Below, piece after piece: positions 35,561-45,036 of a stretch of DNA of 64,000 nt. Below the pieces are notes generated by a model that saw nothing but the letters and a program-made list of their open reading frames with translations, was not told where the DNA came from and ran no database searches. Numbering within the stretch: the first letter of the stretch is position 1; each line of letters opens with the position of its first letter. Both the position numbers and the translations under genes were made by a program. This stretch comes from Polaribacter pectinis (lineage in GTDB: Bacteria > Bacteroidota > Bacteroidia > Flavobacteriales > Flavobacteriaceae), in the NCBI RefSeq assembly GCF_014352875.1, contig NZ_CP060695.1, positions 2,821,501 to 2,885,500 on the forward strand. The letters run 5' to 3'.

Positions 35561-36397
35561 TTATTTTTTTGATAATATTTTTTCTAATTTTTTGAAATCT
35601 TCTGGTGAATGCTGAATGATTACTTCTGCATTTTTTTCTTTTGCAAAATCTTCAAACTTGTTCATACTTTCTAAAGTTTGTTTTGCATCATAATTAAATG
35701 ATGGAACTCCTTTATTTATTCTGTTTTCTTCGAAATGATACAAATCTCCTGTTAATAAAATAGGCTTTTCTAAACCTAAATCAACATATAAAACTTGGTG
35801 CCCAACTGTGTGTCCTGGCATGTATTTTATAACAACAGTTCCATCACCAAAAACATCGTAATCTCCATTTATTTTTTTTACATTTTTTAATTCAGCAACT
35901 GCAGGATTTTTAGTTTTTAAAGTATCTCCTAAAACAGAATTGTATTCATTTTCTTGAACAATCCAAGTTGCATCTTTCATGTAATTTGCATGTCCTGTAT
36001 GATCGAAATGTGAATGAGACATTGCAAAATATTCAAAATCATCAATTTTAAAACCAATCGTTTTTAATTGATTCGCCAAAGAATCTGGTCTTTGAATTCT
36101 AAAAACGCCACTTGGCTCATCAAAAGGTTCTGGCACAACTAATTGTTCTGGCAAACCTGCATCCCACATTAAGTTTCCTTTTGGATGTTCAATTACATAA
36201 TATGCATCTGTAAACTGCTTTGTTTGTCCAGTATACGTTGTGTCTTGAGAGAAAACTTCTAACTTTTTTACAAAAATAGAACCACCAACTAATTGATGTA
36301 ATTTTACTTTTGGTTTCGAAACTTCTTCGACCTTTTTTTCTGATTTTTTACAGCTTACAACGCTAATTGCAAGGAATAAGAAAAGTATTTTTTTCAT
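35561..36397 (-). CDS. Metallo-beta-lactamase-fold lipoprotein (AHL-lactonase-like)
   Basis: A 278-residue MBL-fold hydrolase with a lipoprotein signal peptide ending at Cys16 (VVSC), so probably periplasmic. Metal ligands are visible: HSHFDHTGH (HxHxDH), His in PGHTVGH, Asp in LLTGDLYHF and His in IIQHSPEDF. This set resembles N-acyl-homoserine lactonases, though lactonase activity is not proven by it. It is inserted between sufB and sufC, with 12-base gaps on both sides, so it is co-transcribed with Fe-S assembly genes. That placement is unusual. Confidence 0.87.
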   Translation of the reverse strand: MKKILFLFLAISVVSCKKSEKKVEEVSKPKVKLHQLVGGSIFVKKLEVFSQDTTYTGQTKQFTDAYYVIEHPKGNLMWDAGLPEQLVVPEPFDEPSGVFRIQRPDSLANQLKTIGFKIDDFEYFAMSHSHFDHTGHANYMKDATWIVQENEYNSVLGDTLKTKNPAVAELKNVKKINGDYDVFGDGTVVIKYMPGHTVGHQVLYVDLGLEKPILLTGDLYHFEENRINKGVPSFNYDAKQTLESMNKFEDFAKEKNAEVIIQHSPEDFKKLEKILSKK

Positions 36398-36409
36398 TTT
36401 GATTGAATT

Positions 36410-37858
36410 TTATCCTACAGAACCTTCTAAAGAAATTTCCAATAATTTTTGAGCTTCCACAGCAAATTCCATTGGTAATTTATTTAATACTTCTTTACTG
36501 AAACCGTTTACAATTAAAGCGATTGCTTTTTCAGTATCAATTCCACGTTGGTTACAATAGAAAAGTTGGTCTTCACCAATTTTACTTGTAGTTGCTTCGT
36601 GTTCTATTTGTGCTGTCTTATTTTTTACTTCAATATATGGAAACGTATGTGCACCACAAGCATTTCCCATTAAAAGAGAATCACATTGAGAGAAATTACG
36701 TGCATTTTCTGCTCTCGAATTAATCTGAACTAAACCTCTATATGAATTTTGAGAATTACCTGCAGAAATACCTTTAGAAATAATGGTAGATCTTGTGTTT
36801 TTCCCTAAATGAATCATTTTGGTTCCAGTATCTGCTTGCTGAAAGTTGTTTGTAACTGCAATCGAATAAAATTCACCCACAGAATTGTTCCCTTTTAAAA
36901 TACAAGAAGGATATTTCCAGGTTACTGCAGAACCAGTTTCAACCTGTGTCCAAGAAATTTTTGCATTGTTTTCACACAAACCTCTTTTGGTAACGAAGTT
37001 ATAAACTCCACCTTTTCCTTCTTTATTTCCAGGATACCAGTTTTGTACAGTTGAGTATTTAATTTCTGCATCGTCCATTGCAATTAATTCTACAACAGCT
37101 GCATGTAATTGATTTTCATCTCTACTTGGTGCTGTACAACCTTCTAAATAAGAAACATAACTTCCTTTATCTGCAACAACTAAAGTTCTTTCAAACTGTC
37201 CTGTTCCACCTTCGTTAATTCTAAAGTAAGTTGATAATTCCATTGGACAACGAACACCTTTTGGAATGTAACAGAAAGATCCATCAGAAAAAACTGCCGA
37301 ATTTAAAGCTGCATAAAAATTATCTGTTGTTGGTACAACTGTTCCTAAATATTTTCTTACCAATTCTGGATGCTCTTGAATTGCTTCAGAAATTGGCATA
37401 AAAATAATACCTTTTTCACCTAATGTTTTCTTGAAAGTTGTAGCAACAGAAACTGAATCCATTACAATATCTACAGCAACATTGGCTAATTTTTTTTGTT
37501 CGTCTAAAGAAATTCCTAAACGCTTAAAAGTGTCCAATAATTCTGGATCTACCTCGTCTAAAGAATTTAATTTAGGCTTCTTTTTTGGTGCAGAATAGTA
37601 AGCAATGTCATTAAATTTTGGTTTCTCATAATTCACATTTGCCCAATCTGGCTCTTCCATTTGTTCCCAAACTCTGTAAGCTTCCAAACGCCATTCAGTC
37701 ATCCATTCTGGCTCGTTTTTCTTTTTAGAAATTGCGCGAACAACATCTTCACTCAACCCTACAGGAAACGTATCACTTTCTATATCTGTATAAAAACCGT
37801 ATTTATATTCTTGGGTTTTTAATTCTTCTTCTAATTGCTCTTCTGTATATTTTGACAT
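36410..37858 (-). CDS. sufB: Fe-S cluster assembly protein SufB
   Basis: A 482-residue scaffold subunit of SufBC2D. The conserved [38 protein letters not shown] and [20 protein letters not shown] motifs are present, the last containing the catalytic Cys region. It is upstream of the MBL lipoprotein and downstream of sufA on the same strand. SufBCD acts in the cytosol to build 4Fe-4S clusters. Confidence 0.97.
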   Translation of the reverse strand: MSKYTEEQLEEELKTQEYKYGFYTDIESDTFPVGLSEDVVRAISKKKNEPEWMTEWRLEAYRVWEQMEEPDWANVNYEKPKFNDIAYYSAPKKKPKLNSLDEVDPELLDTFKRLGISLDEQKKLANVAVDIVMDSVSVATTFKKTLGEKGIIFMPISEAIQEHPELVRKYLGTVVPTTDNFYAALNSAVFSDGSFCYIPKGVRCPMELSTYFRINEGGTGQFERTLVVADKGSYVSYLEGCTAPSRDENQLHAAVVELIAMDDAEIKYSTVQNWYPGNKEGKGGVYNFVTKRGLCENNAKISWTQVETGSAVTWKYPSCILKGNNSVGEFYSIAVTNNFQQADTGTKMIHLGKNTRSTIISKGISAGNSQNSYRGLVQINSRAENARNFSQCDSLLMGNACGAHTFPYIEVKNKTAQIEHEATTSKIGEDQLFYCNQRGIDTEKAIALIVNGFSKEVLNKLPMEFAVEAQKLLEISLEGSVG

Positions 37859-37873
37859 CTTTTTTTCTAAATT

Positions 37874-38203
37874 TTAAAGTGAAAATGACTCTCCACAACC
37901 ACACGTTCTGTTGGCATTTGGGTTGTTAAAAACAAATCCTTTTCCGTTTAAACCACCAGAATATTCTAATGTGGTTCCAACTAAATATAAAAAGCTTTTT
38001 TTGTCGACAATGATTTTTACGTCATTTTCTTCAAAAACTTTATCGTTTTCTTCTTTTTTGTTATCGAAAGTTAAATCGTAAGACAAGCCTGAACAACCAC
38101 CGCTTTTAACACCAACTCTCACAAAATCTGTGGCAGCGTCAAAACCATCGTCAGTCATAAGTTCAATGACTTTCTTTTTTGCTGTATCTGAAACTTTTAT
38201 CAT
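37874..38203 (-). CDS. sufA: Iron-sulfur assembly protein SufA/IscA family
   Basis: An A-type carrier of about 109 residues. The three ligand cysteines are in SGGCSGLSYDL and the C-terminal TCGCGESF. The start MIKVSDTAKKKV (38203) is chosen over an upstream in-frame ATG whose extra 14 residues are unlike the family. It heads the suf transcript, 16 bases before sufB, behind a TATATTTG promoter box. Confidence 0.92.
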   Translation of the reverse strand: MIKVSDTAKKKVIELMTDDGFDAATDFVRVGVKSGGCSGLSYDLTFDNKKEENDKVFEENDVKIIVDKKSFLYLVGTTLEYSGGLNGKGFVFNNPNANRTCGCGESFSL

Positions 38204-38234
38204 AATTTTAAATAGATTAAATCTAAATTGGGTG

Positions 38235-38242
38235 CAAATATA
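38235..38242 (-). promoter_or_regulatory. -7 box of the suf operon
   Basis: TATATTTG on the minus strand, about 30 bases before sufA, fits TAnnTTTG. No clear -33 TTG at standard spacing and no obvious iron-regulator palindrome next to it. Confidence 0.4.
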
Positions 38243-38333
38243 CAATATAAGTCGCAGAAAACCACAGAACTTTCATTATGAAACGCAATGTAATAATTGG
38301 TTTTATTGATAAGAGTTTTTAAAAGCGCAAAAA

Positions 38334-40244
38334 CTATTTTTTGATAATTTTTTGATGGAGATTTCCAGAATTGGTACTTATTTTAATAAAATAAACACCA
38401 GAGTTTAATTGTTTTAAATCTATTTCAGTATTTTTAGATTGAAGTACTTTTTTACCCAACATATTGTAAACAATTGTATTTTTAATTTCAATATTACTTG
38501 TTATTTTTACGTTTAAAATATCTGTTATTGGATTTGGGAATATAGAAATATTTTTTTCTATAAAATTTTGATTTTCAACACTTAATACAGTGTTGTCTCT
38601 TGAAATTAAATGAGATTCAGGATCAAATTCTACTGAACTAACCGTAAAACTTACGTTTTCCGTAAATACTTGTCCGTCTGTTGTATTGTCTAAAACTACG
38701 TCTAAAACTTCACCATTTGTACCTTTTATTCGAACAGGAACATTGGCTTCAAAAAATGAAACAGAAGAATGACTTTGGGTTTGATTTACAGTAATATTTA
38801 TTTTGTCAGCAGTTGTTTGATTCCATCCAAGATTATAACTAGGATATCCTTGATTGTATATCCAATCATTAAAAAATTCATCTAATTGCAAACCACTAGA
38901 AGTTTCCATGTGTGCAATAAAGTCTGGTGTTTTAGCATAATTATATGCCAAATTTGGGTCTGTTATATAATTTTTTAAGCCACTAAAAAAATTAGTGTCG
39001 CCTAATTTTTTACGTAACATGTGTAAAACCATTGCGCCTTTATTGTAGCTTAATCTGCTACTAAAAATTCTATTTACACTTGTTGTGTCGGCATCAGAAA
39101 GATACACTGCACCATTTGTAACTGAAGTAATAGAGTTATTTCTAGAACTTCGCCAGTTTTGGTAACCAGCTTCACCATCTAAATGTTCTATAGTTAAGCC
39201 AGAAAGAAAAGTTGCAAAGCCCTCATTTAACCAGATATCTTTCCAACTTCCACAAGTAATTTTGTTTCCAAACCATTGGTGTGCAAGTTCGTGGGCAATT
39301 AGTCCTCTGTTAAAACTTCCCATAAAAGAAACAGTTGTGTGTTCCATTCCACCACCCCAACCAAATTGAGCGTGACCATATTTTTCGTTTTCAAACGGAT
39401 AGTTGCCAAATAAATCGATAAAATGATTCATAATATCTACGGTAACACCTGTGCTATTTTGAGCAGATGTTAAACTTTCTGGATACACATAATTTACAAT
39501 AGGAAAAGGATTTCCGTTGTTTGGAACTGTGTGAGAATAAGTTTGGTAATTGGTAACTGCAATTGCGATAAGATATGCAGGAATTGGGTATTGATGTTTA
39601 AAATGAGTGGTTTTATTTCCAGCATTTACAGTTGTACTTTGTTCTAATCCGTTAGATACTGAAACGTATTGTTGTGGAGCAGTTATGTACACGTCAATTA
39701 CATCAATTTTATCATTTAAATCTTGTTTACAAGGCCACCAACCTAAAGCGCCATAAGGTTCTGAAAGTGTCCAAAGAACAGGTGTGCCATTATGTGTATT
39801 TACTTCAAAAGAACCAAAACCATTACTTGTTGGATTTCCATTATATTCTATTGAAACTGATGTAGAATTATTGTTTAATAATGTATTTTGAAGTGTAATT
39901 ACCAACTCATCATTTGCATTTTGAGAATATGATAATGGGTTTCCATTTTCAGAAACTTTGGTAACAATCATATTATCATCTAAATCGAAAGTAACCGTTG
40001 TTAAATCTTCTTTTGCTGTAAAAGTTGTGGTAACTTTCCCTGAAATACTTGCTACTGAAGGATCTACAGTAAATTCTAATTTATGATAAGTTACATCGTA
40101 ATTAGATGTATTTGGGTTTGCTCTAAAGTGAATTTTTGAAGTTGCAGATTTTGCTTCTGCTTCAGAAATTTCTTGTATTTCTTGTGCAGTTGTATTTGTA
40201 AAAGTGATAAAAACAAAAAAAAGGAAGACTACAAAACGAATCAT
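38334..40244 (-). CDS. M1 family aminopeptidase with T9SS C-terminal domain
   Basis: A 636-residue secreted metallopeptidase. Signal peptide (VVFLFFVFITFTNTTAQ), N-terminal beta-saddle (YHKLEFTVDPSVASISGKV), exopeptidase motif WGGGMEHTTVSFMGSF, and zinc site HELAHQWFG with the third ligand Glu in LNEGFATFLSGL near residue 335. The last 75 residues (ISIFPNPITDILNVK, then GVYFIKISTNSGNLHQKIIKK) are a type A T9SS sorting domain, so it is exported through the type IX system and probably surface-anchored. Confidence 0.93.
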   Translation of the reverse strand: MIRFVVFLFFVFITFTNTTAQEIQEISEAEAKSATSKIHFRANPNTSNYDVTYHKLEFTVDPSVASISGKVTTTFTAKEDLTTVTFDLDDNMIVTKVSENGNPLSYSQNANDELVITLQNTLLNNNSTSVSIEYNGNPTSNGFGSFEVNTHNGTPVLWTLSEPYGALGWWPCKQDLNDKIDVIDVYITAPQQYVSVSNGLEQSTTVNAGNKTTHFKHQYPIPAYLIAIAVTNYQTYSHTVPNNGNPFPIVNYVYPESLTSAQNSTGVTVDIMNHFIDLFGNYPFENEKYGHAQFGWGGGMEHTTVSFMGSFNRGLIAHELAHQWFGNKITCGSWKDIWLNEGFATFLSGLTIEHLDGEAGYQNWRSSRNNSITSVTNGAVYLSDADTTSVNRIFSSRLSYNKGAMVLHMLRKKLGDTNFFSGLKNYITDPNLAYNYAKTPDFIAHMETSSGLQLDEFFNDWIYNQGYPSYNLGWNQTTADKINITVNQTQSHSSVSFFEANVPVRIKGTNGEVLDVVLDNTTDGQVFTENVSFTVSSVEFDPESHLISRDNTVLSVENQNFIEKNISIFPNPITDILNVKITSNIEIKNTIVYNMLGKKVLQSKNTEIDLKQLNSGVYFIKISTNSGNLHQKIIKK

Positions 40245-40303
40245 AATAAGAATATTAGACTATAAATGTACTTCTTTTTTTACAATGATAATTTTATGTA
40301 CTG

Positions 40304-41524
40304 TTAAGAATTTGTTTTTCTAATTACAAAAAAACCTTTGTTGAAGTCGCTTACAATAATATTTCCGCTCGGTAAAAACGGATAGACACTCCAGACTCCA
40401 TTTTTTTCTTGGTTGTTGTTTTCTGGATAAGTATCAAAAAAACCTACTTCTTTAATATTTTTATTCTCAACATCAGAAACATCTAATATTCTAACTCCAG
40501 CAGTTGTATTTGCTTGGTATAATAAATTACCATTTATATAACTAGTTACGTCTATAGCGTTTGTAGTTCCTTCAAAATCGAAAGAATGTATTGGGTTGTC
40601 TAAATCTGTAAAATCGAAAACAATAGACCTTGTGTTTATTGCTGAATTTTGTTCGTCTTTTTCATCACCAATAATAAAAAAATTAAGGTCTTGTGTAAAA
40701 GAACCTCTAGTAGTTTTACCAATATTAGTGTAATTTATGGTAGAGATTTCTGTTGGGTTTTCTTTGTCTGTAACATCAAGAATAACAATGTTGTTATCAT
40801 TACTACCCACAAAAATTTCTTTATCAATATAATCTGTATCAGGACCATTGTAGGTAATTACTTCTGCGTTATTAGCATAAGAATCTTTAATGTAAAAACC
40901 TTTTTCTACAGCAACTGGTGTTTTGCTAATGTCTAGAAAAACAGGACTACCATTGTCTCTAGTTGTGCCAAGAATATAAGCAAAACCACTAGTTTCATTT
41001 ATAATTATATTTTTAGCAGAACCAATTAATGAGTAATTTTCATTACTAGAAAATTCTACTGGAGGTTCCTTTACATCTTTTAATTGACCTAAACTAAAAA
41101 TTTGCATTCCATGACCTGGAGCTTCACTAACAATATATGCAAAAGAACTAAAAACTTTTATATCTCTAATAACATTGTTTTCTGTAGTAGTTTTTAAAGT
41201 ACCAATAATTGTTGCTTTTGCTGGGTTGGTTATATCTATAAAAGTTACCCCTTTATTTGTTCCCATTAACGCATATTCTTTGTTAGTATCAGGATCTACC
41301 CATCCCCAACAATTACTACCGGTTGTATCTGGACCACCAATGTCTTCTAAAGAAAAATAAGTCAATAAATCATAATCGTTACAAGGATATTCACCTGCAA
41401 AACCATCTTCACATTTTGCAATAGGATTTATAACAACTTGTTTATTAGTTTCAAAAACATCTTTTTTATCGCAATTAAATGCTATTAGTAGTAAAATCAG
41501 TAAACTTTTTTTAATCATTTTCAT
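40304..41524 (-). CDS. Choice-of-anchor B / LVIVD-repeat lipoprotein
   Basis: A 406-residue lipoprotein with lipobox ending at Cys18 (AFNC). The mature part carries LVIVD-type beta-propeller repeats, such as GVTFIDITNPAKATIIGTL, YAYILGTT-like blades, IVILDVTDKENPTEISTI and GVRILDVSDVENKNIKEV. It matches the choice-of-anchor B family of Bacteroidota. Function is unknown; beta-propellers typically bind protein or carbohydrate. A second in-frame ATG two codons in is an alternative start. Confidence 0.85.
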   Translation of the reverse strand: MKMIKKSLLILLLIAFNCDKKDVFETNKQVVINPIAKCEDGFAGEYPCNDYDLLTYFSLEDIGGPDTTGSNCWGWVDPDTNKEYALMGTNKGVTFIDITNPAKATIIGTLKTTTENNVIRDIKVFSSFAYIVSEAPGHGMQIFSLGQLKDVKEPPVEFSSNENYSLIGSAKNIIINETSGFAYILGTTRDNGSPVFLDISKTPVAVEKGFYIKDSYANNAEVITYNGPDTDYIDKEIFVGSNDNNIVILDVTDKENPTEISTINYTNIGKTTRGSFTQDLNFFIIGDEKDEQNSAINTRSIVFDFTDLDNPIHSFDFEGTTNAIDVTSYINGNLLYQANTTAGVRILDVSDVENKNIKEVGFFDTYPENNNQEKNGVWSVYPFLPSGNIIVSDFNKGFFVIRKTNS

Positions 41525-41639
41525 TTTTTTGGAAGCTATAAAAGTCCTTGTTTCTATAACGTAATATTATAGTTTTAGTATTCTGAACAAATATAATCAT
41601 CAAAAATAAGATTTATATGCCAATATTTTAGAATGTAAG

Positions 41640-41647
41640 TATCTTTG
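41640..41647 (+). promoter_or_regulatory. -7 box of thiL (leaderless geometry)
   Basis: TATCTTTG ends 5 bases before the A of the thiL ATG (TATCTTTG-CAAC-ATG). As transcription in Bacteroidota usually begins a few bases after this box, thiL mRNA would begin at or near its start codon. Confidence 0.5.
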
Positions 41648-41651
41648 CAAC

Positions 41652-42701
41652 ATGTTAGAAGATAAAAATACACAAAAGACCTCATTAGCTGAACTTGGTG
41701 AGTTTGGCTTGATTAATCATATTACTCAATATTTTAAAATTGAAAATTCATCAACAGTTAAAGGTATTGGAGATGATGCAGCAGTTTTAGATGCATCAGA
41801 AAAACAAACTTTGGTTACAACAGATTTGTTAATTGAAGGTGTGCATTTCGATTTAAGTTACATGCCATTGAAGCACCTAGGATACAAGGCTGTAATGGTA
41901 AATTTATCTGATGTATATGCAATGAATGGTTTTGCAGAACAAATTACGGTTTCAATTGCGGTTTCTAATCGTTTTCCTTTAGAAGCTATTGAAGAATTGT
42001 ATGCAGGAATTCAATTGGCTTGTAATACATATAATGTTGATTTAGTTGGTGGAGACACAACATCATCTACTAAAGGAATTTTAATTTCTGTAACAGCGAT
42101 TGGTAAAGTTGAAAAAGAAGATGTTGTCTATAGAAACACAGCCAAAGAAACTGATTTAATTGTAGTTTCTGGAGATTTAGGTGCAGCATATTTAGGTTTG
42201 CAAGTTTTAGAAAGGGAGAAACAAGTTTTTAAGGTAGATCCAAATAATCAGCCAGATTTAGACAATTATACCTATTTAATTGAAAGACAGTTAAAACCTG
42301 AAGCTAGAAAAGATATTGCTGGAATTTTAAAAGAATTAGAAGTTAAACCAACTTCTATGATAGATATTTCTGACGGACTTTCCTCGGAACTTTTTCATAT
42401 TTGTACACAAAGTAAAGTAGGTTGTAAGGTGTATGAAGAGAAGTTACCTTTAGATCCACAAGTTATTTCTACTTGTGAAGAATTTGAGTTAGATTCTACA
42501 ATGGTTGCTTTAAGTGGTGGTGAAGATTACGAACTTTTATTTACAGTGCCAATTGCTGCTTTTGATAAAATAAAAGACAACCCAAATTTTTCTATTATTG
42601 GACATATTACTGCAGAAAACCAAGGTTTAAATTTGGTTACAAGAGCCAACCAAGAAATTGAGTTAAAAGCACAAGGTTGGAATGCTTTGAAAAATGAATA
42701 A
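41652..42701 (+). CDS. thiL: Thiamine-monophosphate kinase
   Basis: ThiL phosphorylates thiamine monophosphate to thiamine pyrophosphate, 349 residues. Family motifs seen: KGIGDDAAVLD near residue 38, VTTDLLIEGVHFDL, NLSDVYAMNG, DLVGGDTTSS, VSGDLGAAYLGLQVL, SMIDISDGLSSEL and ALSGGEDYELLFTV. These make up the AIR-synthase-like fold with metal-binding aspartates. The N-terminal start is normal for the family. Other thi genes are not in the window. Confidence 0.96.
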   Translation: MLEDKNTQKTSLAELGEFGLINHITQYFKIENSSTVKGIGDDAAVLDASEKQTLVTTDLLIEGVHFDLSYMPLKHLGYKAVMVNLSDVYAMNGFAEQITVSIAVSNRFPLEAIEELYAGIQLACNTYNVDLVGGDTTSSTKGILISVTAIGKVEKEDVVYRNTAKETDLIVVSGDLGAAYLGLQVLEREKQVFKVDPNNQPDLDNYTYLIERQLKPEARKDIAGILKELEVKPTSMIDISDGLSSELFHICTQSKVGCKVYEEKLPLDPQVISTCEEFELDSTMVALSGGEDYELLFTVPIAAFDKIKDNPNFSIIGHITAENQGLNLVTRANQEIELKAQGWNALKNE

Positions 42702-42723
42702 ATAGCATAAAAATAATATATAA

Positions 42724-42754
42724 AAAAAGCGCAAATTTTTAATTTGCGCTTTTT
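42724..42754. terminator. Bidirectional Rho-independent terminator
   Basis: AAAAAGCGCAAATT and AATTTGCGCTTTTT flank TTT between thiL (+) and the lipoprotein gene (-). Confidence 0.9.
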
Positions 42755-42772
42755 AATTTTCTAGTAATATTG

Positions 42773-43603
42773 CTAATTACTAAAAAGGGATTTATCTAAA
42801 TTCTGATTAAACTTAACGTCTTTTGTAATCTCTTCTACCCAAACATCTTTAAGAACATTTGCTTCCCAGTCCGACTTTGTGTATTTACGATATGTAGTTA
42901 ACAAAATACCATTTATATTCTCGTATTTTACTCGCATTAAAATTGGGTCTGTAACATTTTTAGATACTACAGTAAATAAAAATTGGTCTACTAAATTAGT
43001 TTCTGTATTAATATAAAGTTGATAAATGTCGGAAGCTTCATCTCCAGTTGTTGTAAAAGCAACTTTAACAATATCGTATAATTTTCCCTCTACATTTTCT
43101 TGCTTCAAAAATTCATAATTAATATTTGGGTCTAATAATTTTTGCATCATTGCAAACCAATAAAAATTGGTTTTACGAGTAAAAGTAACGCTTTCAATTG
43201 CATTTTTATCTGTAACTTCTTTTCCATCTATTTTAACCCAAAAGTCTTTTCCATTATAGCCTTGTTCCATTTTTCCTTTTAATTCTGGCAAGGTTCTTTC
43301 GTGTTTTAAATATGTACCATGAGACAATTCTCCATTAAAAATATACGATTCAATTGAAACATCTTCTTTTTGGTCTGGAGTTCTATATGTGTAATGGAAA
43401 ACGATATCTTTAAGATTTAATAAATCTTGATAACTCCCAGTTTTTTGGGTCATTTTATAAACTAGTTCATGTCCTTTATTTTGAGATTTTGGTGTTTGAA
43501 CTTCTATTGTTTTATTTGTTTTTTTTGTTATGGTTTCTTTGTTTCCACAGGCTGTTAAAAACAAGATGAAGATAATTGCAAACATTAATTTTGAATAACT
43601 CAT
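42773..43603 (-). CDS. DUF6503-like lipoprotein
   Basis: A 276-residue lipoprotein with lipobox ending at Cys19 (LTAC). The mature part resembles the LolA/LolB-like beta-sheet outer-membrane lipoprotein fold (YNGKDFWVKIDGKEV, then YDIVKVAFTTTGDEAS and YQLYINTETNLVDQFLF). I assign it tentatively to the DUF6503 family of Flavobacteriaceae. Specific role unknown. Confidence 0.65.
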   Translation of the reverse strand: MSYSKLMFAIIFILFLTACGNKETITKKTNKTIEVQTPKSQNKGHELVYKMTQKTGSYQDLLNLKDIVFHYTYRTPDQKEDVSIESYIFNGELSHGTYLKHERTLPELKGKMEQGYNGKDFWVKIDGKEVTDKNAIESVTFTRKTNFYWFAMMQKLLDPNINYEFLKQENVEGKLYDIVKVAFTTTGDEASDIYQLYINTETNLVDQFLFTVVSKNVTDPILMRVKYENINGILLTTYRKYTKSDWEANVLKDVWVEEITKDVKFNQNLDKSLFSN

Positions 43604-43666
43604 AGTTTTTTATTTTGAAATTCCCTCTTAATAATAAGGGTTAATAATTTTATTGATGTTTTTATT

Positions 43667-44317
43667 TTAGTTATTTTCTTTAATTGCTTCAGAAAGAATT
43701 TGCTTGAATACATCTACAGGTTGTGCACCTGTAATAGCACTTTTATTATTAAGCACAATTGTAGGTACAGAATTAACTCCTAGATTTTTCCAATAGTTTT
43801 GTTTAGCTCTTACCTCTTTGCGTGCTTCTTCGTTGTATAATTTAGTTAAAGCTTCTTCAGCATTTAACCCAACTTCTAATAAAGCTTCTCTTAAAACATC
43901 TTCTTTTGATACATCTTTTCGTTCGGTAAAAAAGGCTTTTGTTAATTGCATTTTTAAATCGGTTTGTTTATCGAATTCTTTTGCATATTCTAATAAAAGA
44001 TGGGCGTTAAAAGTATTTGCCATTCGCATGTCGTCAAAATAATCAAATGTAAAACCAAGTTCAGCACCAGCTGCTACCATTTGCTTTTGCGATTCTTTTT
44101 GTTGTTCAAGAGTAGCACCATATTTTTCTGCAATATGTTCTTGTACGTTTTGTCCTTCTGCAGGCATGTTAGGATTTAGCTCAAAAGGTTGCCATTCAAT
44201 TTCTATCTGATCTTGAATACCCAATTCTGCGATTGCTTTTTCCAAACGTTTGTATCCAATAGTGCACCAAGGACAAACAACGTCGGAAACAATATCTATT
44301 TTTATTGACTTTTTCAT
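43667..44317 (-). CDS. DsbA family oxidoreductase (FrnE-like)
   Basis: A 216-residue cytosolic thioredoxin-fold protein with active-site CPWC at residues 15-18 (SDVVCPWCTIGYKRLEKAI) and a DsbA-type helical insertion. The cis-Pro loop is VNSVPTIVLNNK. No signal peptide is present, so it is a FrnE/2-hydroxychromene isomerase-like type rather than periplasmic DsbA. It lies downstream of the AhpD-like gene and probably shares its TetR control, with a weak hairpin between them. Confidence 0.88.
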   Translation of the reverse strand: MKKSIKIDIVSDVVCPWCTIGYKRLEKAIAELGIQDQIEIEWQPFELNPNMPAEGQNVQEHIAEKYGATLEQQKESQKQMVAAGAELGFTFDYFDDMRMANTFNAHLLLEYAKEFDKQTDLKMQLTKAFFTERKDVSKEDVLREALLEVGLNAEEALTKLYNEEARKEVRAKQNYWKNLGVNSVPTIVLNNKSAITGAQPVDVFKQILSEAIKENN

Positions 44318-44358
44318 TGGTTATATTTTAAATTCCATTAAGAATTATGCTTTTTAAT

Positions 44359-44386
44359 AAACCTCCCAATTTAATGGAAGGTTTTA
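44359..44386 (-). other. Imperfect hairpin between the AhpD-like and DsbA-family genes
   Basis: On the minus strand AAACCTTCCA and TGGGAGGTTT (one mismatch) flank TTAAAT and are followed by ATTAAAAAG. It has no proper U-tract; it may attenuate or process the transcript, or be neutral. Confidence 0.3.
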
Positions 44387-44406
44387 AATGATAATCTTTT
44401 TTGTAG

Positions 44407-44970
44407 TTAAGCTTTCGTATTTTCTTTAGACCAAGCAAACTTTTTAAATCCTGCATCTACAGGAGTATTAGCAATATGGTTTACATAATTACTAATTGTT
44501 TTTTGAGATAATCCTAAAATAATTTCCAACACTTGAGTTTCGTTATAACCAACTGCATAAAATGCATTCAAATCTTCTTGTGTAACATGCCCTCGATTAC
44601 GAACAATTTTTAACGTAAATGTACGTAACGCTTCTAATTTAGGACTTTCAAGTGGTGTTTCATTTCGTAAAGCTTCTGAAATAGCATCATCTACTTTCAT
44701 CATTTTTGCAATACCTGTATGAGCAGGAACACAATAATGACATTCATGTTCTACGTTAATGGTTTGCCACACAACTGTTAATTCGTCATTATTAAATGAA
44801 GAATCTACAAAAAGTTGATGAATGGTTTTATAGGCCTCTAAAATACCTGGAGCTCCTGCTAAAACCCCATGTAAACCGGGAATCATTCCGTATGTTTTTT
44901 GAGAATTTTCTAATGATGCTTTGCTTCCTTCTGGCGCAGTTTCAATATTGTGAATTTTTAATGTTGTCAT
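44407..44970 (-). CDS. Carboxymuconolactone decarboxylase family protein (AhpD-like), copy 1
   Basis: About 187 residues of AhpD-like fold. The redox motif ECHYCVPAH gives Cys77, Cys80 and His84, as in AhpD peroxidase partners. The N-terminus (SQKTYGMIPGLHGVLAGAPG) and the helical core are typical of the family. I chose MTTLKIHNIE (44970) because the longer frame reads through the operator region. It follows a TetR operator and precedes a DsbA-family gene. Its actual peroxidase or other role is unknown. Confidence 0.88.
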   Translation of the reverse strand: MTTLKIHNIETAPEGSKASLENSQKTYGMIPGLHGVLAGAPGILEAYKTIHQLFVDSSFNNDELTVVWQTINVEHECHYCVPAHTGIAKMMKVDDAISEALRNETPLESPKLEALRTFTLKIVRNRGHVTQEDLNAFYAVGYNETQVLEIILGLSQKTISNYVNHIANTPVDAGFKKFAWSKENTKA

Positions 44971-45000
44971 AATTTTTATCAATTTATAAATATTATTTAA

Positions 45001-45018
45001 ACTAAACAATCGTTTAGT
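45001..45018. promoter_or_regulatory. TetR operator 1 (before the AhpD-like gene)
   Basis: ACTAAACAATCGTTTAGT has inverted 7-base arms ACTAAAC/GTTTAGT around AATC. An identical 18-mer lies at 45621. Directly after it on the minus strand is TAGTTTAA, a degenerate -7 box, so a repressor here would block the gene starting at 44970. Confidence 0.8.
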
Positions 45019-45036
45019 TATTTGTTAAAAAAAAGG

